Assembly: GCA_900541565.1 (NCBI GenBank)
Contig: UQKB01000010.1
Span: forward strand, 1-64,000
DNA: 64,000 nt
Origin: an uncultured Oscillospiraceae bacterium
GTDB lineage: Bacteria; Bacillota; Clostridia; Oscillospirales; Acutalibacteraceae
Direction: 5' to 3'
Under the pieces are notes generated by a model that saw only the letters and a program-made list of their open reading frames with translations, searched no databases and was not told the origin of the DNA. The translations under genes were made by a program, and so were the position numbers. This document shows, one piece after another, positions 57,906 through 64,000 of this stretch. Every line of letters starts with the position of its first letter. Within the stretch, counting starts at the first letter, position 1.

Positions 57906-59362
57906 TTTTTATGCTCCCCTTCCGCCAATGGGATTTTAAGCGCCATCCGCAGTCCTCCCTGCGGCAGGTTTTCCGCATGGATGGAACCGTCCATCCTTTC
58001 AACGGTTTTAAATACAATGGCAAGTCCCAGCCCACTGCCCTGGTTTGGATTTTTGCGGGACGGGTCGTTTCGGTAAAACACATCAAACAATTTGGGCAAG
58101 GCTTCGGTTGGAACTCCGGGGCCGTCGTCATCTATATACAAGAGAAAATGCTGTCCGGAAATCTTGCCTGTAATGGCTACGGTTCCCGTTTCTTTTCCCT
58201 TATATTTCGCACTATTGTCCAGAAGGTTCAACAAAATGCTGCGAAAGTAGGTGGGGTCTGCCTCGATGAAAACGTTCTGCGGCATGGGGCCTACCGCAAT
58301 TTTAAGCCCCCGGCGCTGATACTCCTCGGAAGATGCTAAGACAAAATCAGCTATTTCCTTTGAAGCGTTTAGTGTTTCTGGGCTGTACGGGTACTCTCCC
58401 ATATCCATTTTGGAAAACAGAAACAGTTTTCTTACCATTTGGTCAATCTCCACTGTCTTTTTTTGAATAGTCGATAAATAAACCGTTTGCTTTTCCGGGG
58501 TGTCTGCCACGCCATCCAGCAGCCCTTCCACATAAGCGCGGATTGAGGTCAAGGGAGAACGAATATCGTGGGAAATACTTGCCAGCAGCTCCTTGCGGCT
58601 TTCTTCCTCCTTCTGCGATTGTACGACGGATATACGCAGCTTTTCGGCCATATCATTAAAGGCCTGGCAAACCGGCTGAAATTCATCCTGCTCAGTATAG
58701 GTAATCCGATGCGTGAGATTGTTATCCCGTATCTGGTGGACGCCTTCCGCCAATGTCTGTAACGGTTCCGAAATCCTTCTAAATACAAACTTAATCAAAA
58801 AACGGTTGGTAAGAAAAATAATAAAAAACAGGATAGCAATCATAAAAAATCCGATCCCGACTGCCCAAGCCTTTAGATTTTCATGGGATATTGTAATAAC
58901 CGGATTATAAAGGTTGACTTGATATTCTTTCCCGTTGAGAGAAAGCTGTGCCCCAAACAAATCAAAGGCCCCATTGGATACCGTTCCGTTCCCATTTAAC
59001 GCAGCCAGCGATTGTTCCAGTTGTTTTTGCGATGAAACGGTATCGGTCCCAAACTGTAACACGGTGTTTCGCCCGTCCTTGATCTGAATCATTAGCTGGT
59101 TTTCTTCCGACAGCTGCGATAGTTCGGCTTCCAAATCATTTTTTTGCGTTAAATCGGTTGCGTCCAGCCAATCTGCCGCAAGCTCCACAGCTTTATAGCG
59201 TATTTCCGTCAATTCTTCCTGAAGCCCTAACTTGTATTCAGCATCAGGAAACGTAGAGACGAGAAAGAGAAACAGGCAGCCTGCCAGCATAATAACGGCA
59301 AGCAGCGCCGGAATAATAATCATCAGAATATTGGAAATGAACAGCCTCTTTTTTATGGTCAT
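57902..59362 (-). CDS. sensor histidine kinase
   Basis: A 486-aa membrane kinase. Two helices (about 10-35 and 165-195) enclose an extracytoplasmic sensor of about 130 residues; then HAMP, H-box SISHDIRSPLTSIRAYVEG, N-box NLLDNSAKYKG, G1 DDDGPGVP and G2 GSGLGLAIV. The start at 59362 has AAGGAGGG upstream. It pairs with the OmpR-type regulator that overlaps its end. Confidence 0.94.
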   Translation of the reverse strand: MTIKKRLFISNILMIIIPALLAVIMLAGCLFLFLVSTFPDAEYKLGLQEELTEIRYKAVELAADWLDATDLTQKNDLEAELSQLSEENQLMIQIKDGRNTVLQFGTDTVSSQKQLEQSLAALNGNGTVSNGAFDLFGAQLSLNGKEYQVNLYNPVITISHENLKAWAVGIGFFMIAILFFIIFLTNRFLIKFVFRRISEPLQTLAEGVHQIRDNNLTHRITYTEQDEFQPVCQAFNDMAEKLRISVVQSQKEEESRKELLASISHDIRSPLTSIRAYVEGLLDGVADTPEKQTVYLSTIQKKTVEIDQMVRKLFLFSKMDMGEYPYSPETLNASKEIADFVLASSEEYQRRGLKIAVGPMPQNVFIEADPTYFRSILLNLLDNSAKYKGKETGTVAITGKISGQHFLLYIDDDGPGVPTEALPKLFDVFYRNDPSRKNPNQGSGLGLAIVFKTVERMDGSIHAENLPQGGLRMALKIPLAEGEHKK

Positions 59363-59393
59363 AGCTATCCCTCCTTTTTTAGGATACACCCCA

Positions 59394-59423
59394 ATTATAA
59401 AATAAAATTAAACTGGAAAGCAA
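59394..59423 (-). promoter_or_regulatory. promoter of the two-component operon
   Basis: Minus strand: TTGCTT (59423-59418), 18-bp spacer, TATAAT (59399-59394). Confidence 0.6.
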
Positions 59424-59441
59424 ATGTGCGAACAATCCGGC

Positions 59442-59474
59442 ATAAAAAACATCCGTCTGTCATCAGGCGGATGC
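59442..59474 (-). terminator. terminator of the P-type ATPase gene
   Basis: On the minus strand ATCCG and CGGAT arms with flanking bases (GCATCCG...CGGATGT) then TTTTTTA. It separates the ATPase gene from the promoter of the kinase. Confidence 0.82.
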
Positions 59475-59512
59475 TTCTTTATCTACAAATATCAAATTAA
59501 TTGTCTTTATAT

Positions 59513-61852
59513 TTAGTTTGATATGACTTTGGGATATTGTAACCGCCGGATGATTGCCGTTCCTCCACGCTCAATCAGAAAGCTCAGCAGGACAAAGCCG
59601 ACAAATAGCAACAGGGTCGGCGCTGCCGGCAGCGCTACTTGAAGTATGGAATGGAGCAGAAATACCGCCGCATAAAACCCGGCTGTCATGCTTGCGCAGA
59701 GAAAAATTCTCAGCTTGTTAAAAGGATAGCTTGCTTTCAATACCGCCTGAATTCCTACGGTTCCCACCAACAAATAGAGTAGTATGCTTACCTGCTCCGC
59801 TGGAATTTGCACCAGCAAAGACAGGCAGAGCAATACAAGAAAACAGATTAAGATTGAGACAGCATTGGGTATGGCCCTTTGCATAACAGAGGGGAGGAAG
59901 CGGCCTGTCACTTTTCTTTTGTCCGGTTCAAATGACATGAAAAAGGCAGGATAAGCTTCAATTATTAAATCGATCAGCGTGATCTGAATCGGAACAAAGG
60001 GGAACGGGATATTTAAAAGAAGGCACACAACAGATAGCAAAACAGAATAAATTGTTTTTACAAAAAATACACCGGCAACGCGGGTAATGTTATTTACTAC
60101 CCGGCGCCCTTCGCCCAGTACAGCAGGGAGGGAAGAAAAGTCCGAATCCAGCAAAACCACCTGGGACACCTGCCGGGCAGCATCGCTGCCTTCCGCCACG
60201 GCAATGCTGCAATCTGCTTCCCGAAGCGCCAGCAGGTCATTTACTCCATCGCCTGTCATTGCCACAGAATGACCGTTTTTTTGCAATGCCTGTACCAACT
60301 GTTTCTTCTGAAGAGGTGAAACACGCCCAAAGACAGAGTGTGTAAGAGCTGCTTTTTCTATTTCGGATTCTTCTGTGATGCCGCTCATATCAATATACTG
60401 TTCTGCTTCCGGAAATCCGGCCTGTGCTGCCAGTGCAGACACTGTAATCGGATTATCACCGGAGATCAGCTTTAAAGCCACACCTTCCTTTTGAAAAAAA
60501 GCCAGCGTTTCAGCAGCATTTGGTCGAATTGGGTCGGTAATAACAATGGAGGCAAGGACTTGTATGGGTGGTAATGGTTTGTCTGCAGATACTGTGTTTT
60601 GGGCAATTCCCGCCAAAAGAATACGCTTTCCCTTGCAACCTTCCTTTTGCAGGCTTTCGTCTGCCTTATCTGCTGCAAGTTGTTCCGGTGCGCCAATTAC
60701 AAAAGTCCCGACCTGTTCAAATTCAATAGCGCTCCATTTCCGTTGAGAAGAAAAAGGGATTTTGCGCACTGGCAAAAAGGTAGTATTTCCTTTAAAGCAG
60801 GCTTTTAAAGCCTGAAATGTTGCATTGTTGTCGTCCGTATGGCTAAGGAAGGAGCCCATTATTTCTTTAAAGGGCATGCAGCGGCCCAAATCTGTCAGGA
60901 GTACCCTTTCTACCTGCATTTTACCTTGCGTCAGAGTACCGGTTTTGTCTAGGCACAGGGTGTCCACATGCGCCAGCGTTTCCAGTGCGAAAAGTTCCTG
61001 CACCAAAACCTTTTTCTTGGAAAGCGCAATAATCCCCACCGCCAGACTGATGCTGATCAGCAGCACCAGACCTTTGGGCAGCATTCCCAATAAACCGGCG
61101 GCCGTCGTCATTACGGCATGATTTAAAGTATCGCTGCGCAGAAAGAAGGCTTCGAGAAACAGTAAGATCCCCAGTGGGGGAATCAGATAACCAGTAAACC
61201 GGGTGACCTTCCGCATAGAAGAAAGCAATTCGGAATGAACGCCGCGTAATTTTTTTGCTTCACGGGCAATTTTAGATGCATAGTTTTCAGCCCCAACATG
61301 TTCTATACAGGCCCGACATTTACCGCTGATGATGAAACTTCCGGAAAGAAGATGGCCGCCTGTCGATTTTGGAATAGGGTCGGATTCTCCCGTCAGAAGA
61401 GATTCGTTTACTTCAACCTCACCTGCCAGAATCACAGAATCGGAACAAACCTGTCTACCGGCGTCCAGTTCGATGACATCTTCCTCCACCAGTTCCGAAA
61501 TAGGGAGGTCTATAACGTTTCCGTTGCGTACAGCCCGCGCTGTAGGCATCGACAGAAGTGAAAGTTGATCCACCAGTTTTTTTGCATGAAACTCCTGTAC
61601 AATCCCGATCAGCGTATTGAGGGCGATAATCAAGATAAACAACATATTTGACCATGCGCCTACAAGCGCCAACGCGATAGCGATTAGCATATTGAACAGA
61701 TTGAACAGCGTGCATATGTTATCCTTGAGAATTTTTCCGGCCGATTTGGTGATCTTTTCCGGCTGGGTATTCTGCCGCCCGCTCTCCTTTTTCGCCTGAA
61801 CCTGCCCGGAGGTAAGGCCGGACAAAGGGGTTGGCTTATCAAAAGCATCCAT
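59513..61852 (-). CDS. P-type cation ATPase, CtpE-like
   Basis: A 779-aa P-type pump. The N-terminal GLTSGQVQAKKESGRQN cap, the phosphorylation motif LCLDKTGTLTQG, the TGES site LLTGESDPIP and the hinge MTGDGVNDLLALREADC are clear; about eight to ten helices are present. PKGLVLLISISLAVG and QELFALETLAHVDTL resemble mycobacterial CtpE, a calcium importer. So a Ca2+ or similar cation is likely, but not proved. Start 61852 is chosen over upstream frames. The two-component system lies downstream on the same strand. Confidence 0.86.
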   Translation of the reverse strand: MDAFDKPTPLSGLTSGQVQAKKESGRQNTQPEKITKSAGKILKDNICTLFNLFNMLIAIALALVGAWSNMLFILIIALNTLIGIVQEFHAKKLVDQLSLLSMPTARAVRNGNVIDLPISELVEEDVIELDAGRQVCSDSVILAGEVEVNESLLTGESDPIPKSTGGHLLSGSFIISGKCRACIEHVGAENYASKIAREAKKLRGVHSELLSSMRKVTRFTGYLIPPLGILLFLEAFFLRSDTLNHAVMTTAAGLLGMLPKGLVLLISISLAVGIIALSKKKVLVQELFALETLAHVDTLCLDKTGTLTQGKMQVERVLLTDLGRCMPFKEIMGSFLSHTDDNNATFQALKACFKGNTTFLPVRKIPFSSQRKWSAIEFEQVGTFVIGAPEQLAADKADESLQKEGCKGKRILLAGIAQNTVSADKPLPPIQVLASIVITDPIRPNAAETLAFFQKEGVALKLISGDNPITVSALAAQAGFPEAEQYIDMSGITEESEIEKAALTHSVFGRVSPLQKKQLVQALQKNGHSVAMTGDGVNDLLALREADCSIAVAEGSDAARQVSQVVLLDSDFSSLPAVLGEGRRVVNNITRVAGVFFVKTIYSVLLSVVCLLLNIPFPFVPIQITLIDLIIEAYPAFFMSFEPDKRKVTGRFLPSVMQRAIPNAVSILICFLVLLCLSLLVQIPAEQVSILLYLLVGTVGIQAVLKASYPFNKLRIFLCASMTAGFYAAVFLLHSILQVALPAAPTLLLFVGFVLLSFLIERGGTAIIRRLQYPKVISN

Positions 61853-62444
61853 AAAACACATCCCCGTATCATTTCTATTTTTGAAACCGGTATTAGTGTA
61901 ACGGCTACTGTTAAAAACCCAATAAATTATTTTTAAACTGATTTTAAACGAACGCGCGGGAGAATGCGCCAATTTGGATTTGTAGAATGCTCCTATTACC
62001 GGTCGTTTGCATGGTCGGGCACTTAATGGCTGAAAATTTTATAATGGCCTACCGAGTGGCCATTTAGAAAATTAAAAAAAGCCGCTTGGTAATAAAAAAG
62101 AAAAACAGAGCTTAAAAACCCTGTTTTTCAGCATGTTTTATCCTTCTTTTGCAATTAAAAAAATTTTTATTCATCCGCCAATATTCTTCATTTGCCTAAT
62201 CTATTCCATTTTTAATCTTTTCCGCGCGGCAACACTTTTGTTTCTAGCTATTTGTTCTATCAATTCAAAGAACATATCCTCTGCGTGTTTATCAATGGAA
62301 GAAAAATTCATTCAGCTTTTTGTCGGCTGACAAATTGGTGTAGAGCATCTGCCTGTGGCTGCGGATATACCGTAAGTGACGTTGCCACCAGACACTGATC
62401 GGCGGTTATTCTTTACACGCCCTCTTTTCTGAATTTTTCAGTTT
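61853..62444. other. intergenic region with two hairpins, mostly non-coding
   Basis: AATGGCC/GGCCATT at 62043-62064 and a terminator-like AAAAACAG/CTGTTTTT at 62101-62128. A plus-strand 65-codon frame here lacks a ribosome site. A possible minus-strand peptide is listed separately. Confidence 0.55.
62201..62311 (-). CDS. possible 36-aa peptide or gene remnant
   Basis: Start at 62311, MNFSSIDKHAEDMFFELIEQ, followed by a basic end (IARNKSVAARKRLKME). The mix of acidic, hydrophobic and basic residues looks protein-like and forms an amphipathic helix. The ribosome site is poor. It could be a small protein or the end of a decayed gene. Confidence 0.28.
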   Translation of the reverse strand: MNFSSIDKHAEDMFFELIEQIARNKSVAARKRLKME

Positions 62445-63347
62445 TTATGGTTGTGCAGTTTGGTTTCTTTGCTTTACGGCATCTAAAAAACGTAAGATTG
62501 CTTCGGGCGGGTCCAGAGAATATAACAGGCCATAGGGGATGCTGTATTCCCAATCTACAGGAATTGTCACCAGGGAAGGATGAATGTCCTTCCAGCATGC
62601 GATTGTGGAGAGTACGCAGTTTGCCTGCTCGCAGCGGTTAAAGACGTCTATATCATAAAAGTTGGGGGTATCTTCAATGTGAATTTGGGGATGGTTTTGT
62701 TCAATTTCGTCCCGAATGCGGTCGTTGATGGGGGAATCTCCCCGCTTGACCATCAGCAGCGTTTCCCCGTACAGGTCCGTGATATGCAAAAGCTTTTTTG
62801 AAGCAAGCCGGTGTTTGACCGGTACGGCACAGCACCGTTTGTATTTACCCAATGGGTAAAAATTGCACCGGCTCAACCACTGCGCAGAATCACAAACGCC
62901 TACAAGAAAATCAAACCGCTTTCCAATGGAATCTATCACAGATAATATTTCCTTATGGTCGTCCTCAAAAGGAACGATTGAAATTTTAAATTGCGGGAAC
63001 TGATGGTTGACCTGGCTCCATAAATCCATAAAAACCTTGCAGGGATTCAGCATAGAAGTGCCTACCCGGATTGTCACCATTTCGGACTGTTCCATACGTT
63101 TGGCATTTTCTACAGCCTTTTTGGAATAAGCGATCATAAATTTTGCATCTTTATACACCGACTTCCCGGCCTGTGTTAAATAAACGCCGTGGTTTGTGCG
63201 CGTCAGCAGCTTCATGCCAAGCCGCTTTTCCAAAAGGTTCATTTGTTTCATGATCGCGGTGGAAGAAAGAAAAAGCCTGTCTGCCGCTTTTGTAAAGCTG
63301 CCGCAATCCGCAACGCTGATAAAAATATCCAGTTGTGGGTGGTACAC
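62445..63347 (-). CDS. LysR-family regulator
   Basis: A 300-aa regulator of standard length. N-terminal winged helix: FISVADCGSFTKAADRLFLS, recognition STAIMKQMNLLEKRLG, then LLTRTNHGVYLTQAG. The ligand-binding domain runs from about residue 90 to 290. GTG at 63347 has AAGGAGGTG 7 bases upstream; earlier in-frame starts do not. No adjacent metabolic gene indicates a target. Confidence 0.9.
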   Translation of the reverse strand: MYHPQLDIFISVADCGSFTKAADRLFLSSTAIMKQMNLLEKRLGMKLLTRTNHGVYLTQAGKSVYKDAKFMIAYSKKAVENAKRMEQSEMVTIRVGTSMLNPCKVFMDLWSQVNHQFPQFKISIVPFEDDHKEILSVIDSIGKRFDFLVGVCDSAQWLSRCNFYPLGKYKRCCAVPVKHRLASKKLLHITDLYGETLLMVKRGDSPINDRIRDEIEQNHPQIHIEDTPNFYDIDVFNRCEQANCVLSTIACWKDIHPSLVTIPVDWEYSIPYGLLYSLDPPEAILRFLDAVKQRNQTAQP

Positions 63348-63700
63348 GCTGTACACCTCCTTCACAATTGCATAAACTTCTAGTTTATACAATCGTATCA
63401 TGGAGGTGTATTCCTGTCAAGAAAAGGAAAGCTTGCCTTTAAAATAAAGTGCTGTTCCCCTGCGGTTTAAAAGCTATTTGTATATCATGCGTTACGAGGG
63501 GCATTTATACGCCGGGGACTACTTTCAGATAGACTTTGAACATGACCGTTGTCATGATTATGGTGTTATAGTAAAAAAAGTGTTACCATGAAACGCATCC
63601 GGCTAAAACATAAAAATATAGAAAAAAACATATTTGCTGTACTGTTTCAAGCAAAAAATTGTTTTGGAAAAGCTGTACGGACGTATGTATGGCATACGTG
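63348..63700. other. 353-bp gap between two LysR genes
   Basis: Contains a palindrome CATGAC-CGTT-GTCATG at 63541-63556. No gene that I can support. Confidence 0.5.
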
Positions 63701-64000
63701 TTAAGATGGATTTTCTAACAAATCGCGCAGGCAATCTAAAAATCTTCCTGCCGCTTTAGAAAATATCTGATACTTTTTCCAGACAATACAGGCAGAGGCT
63801 TCAAGTTGGGGGGAAAAAGGCCGAAAACATAACCTGCTCCCCTGGGTGTTGATGAGCTTATCAAAACACAGCGCATACCCCAATCCCTCATCCACCAGCA
63901 ATGAAGCATTGAACACCAGATTATAGGTTGCTACCACATTCAACTTGGATAGTTCTTTTTTTAACCACTGTGACAAGTACTGGTCGTCGCCTCGTTGGTG
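63701..64000 (-). CDS. LysR-family regulator, C-terminal part (cut by window end)
   Basis: The last 99 residues of a LysR ligand-binding domain, open to the window edge. It contains the typical segments ASLLVDEGLGYALCFDKLIN and FSKAAGRFLDCLRDLL. The DNA-binding half is outside the window, so the start is unknown. Confidence 0.75.
   Translation of the reverse strand, partial: HQRGDDQYLSQWLKKELSKLNVVATYNLVFNASLLVDEGLGYALCFDKLINTQGSRLCFRPFSPQLEASACIVWKKYQIFSKAAGRFLDCLRDLLENPS

Noticed and set aside
62133..62330. 65-codon plus-strand frame rich in phenylalanine and isoleucine
   Set aside because: Starts inside the tail of a terminator, has no ribosome site, and its hydrophobicity is explained by AT-rich sequence.

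Overview
The window is bacterial chromosome from an anaerobic, low-to-mid GC Firmicute of the class Clostridia, most likely a gut Ruminococcaceae/Oscillospiraceae-type organism. The evidence is strong AGGAGG ribosome sites, sigma-A promoters, a CIRCE heat-shock operator, an L27 with the Firmicutes Prp-cleaved extension, Mini-RNase III, YitT, Obg, a dockerin-bearing pullulanase, a minimal SUF-like Fe-S system and EFR1-type ferredoxin. The taxon is inference; there is no rRNA or tRNA in the window to check it.

Layout: (1) 1-14 kb is mostly core genome: a hairpin-rich 55-bp direct repeat, CIRCE-controlled hsp20, a ymfF-ymfH-lgt-folD operon, a divergent small RHH/XRE regulator pair, rplU-prp-rpmA, DUF6483-like-obgE-mrnC, yitT, and rpsF-ssb-rpsR behind a leader. 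(2) 14-19.6 kb encodes two paralogous extracellular pullulanases; one ends in a membrane or wall anchor, the other carries an internal dockerin, two MucBP modules and a putative starch-binding module, suggesting amylosome-like starch use. (3) 19.9-26.1 kb has an Fe-dependent alcohol dehydrogenase, small proteins (one resembling DUF1874), a MATE transporter fused to a GHKL ATPase-like domain, and an esterase-like hydrolase.

(4) 26.3-34.2 kb is a nine-gene operon that builds a dTDP-4-amino-4,6-dideoxyhexose (RmlA, RmlB, WecE-type aminotransferase), probably modifies its amino group (two ATP-grasp ligases, one hexapeptide acyltransferase), loads the sugar on a lipid carrier (GtrB/ArnC-type GT2) and flips it (a split EamA pair like ArnE/ArnF). 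It resembles an Arn lipid-A modification pathway rebuilt in a Gram-positive and is the best candidate for an undescribed system here. (5) 34.3-40.5 kb has a DUF4190 protein, an Lgt paralogue lacking signature residues, a secreted protein with four ricin-type lectin repeats and a C-terminal HEXXHXXGXXH protease motif, then pyrE and radC.

(6) 40.6-52.9 kb: a MarR-linked heterodimeric ABC exporter with a structured leader, MerR and AraC regulators, a GlcG/HbpS-like protein, a zinc ZIP importer divergent from an ArsR-HMA-P1B ATPase efflux operon, and a two-gene SmsC-SmsB Fe-S assembly unit. (7) 53-64 kb: a MerR-controlled redox operon (EFR1 flavodoxin/ferredoxin, a frameshifted alcohol dehydrogenase, a flavodoxin lipoprotein), a DMT transporter, an OmpR-type two-component system beside a CtpE-like P-type ATPase, and two LysR regulators, the last cut by the window edge.

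Starts were moved to the codon with the best ribosome site where several were possible. Family names come from recognisable motifs; no database search was run.
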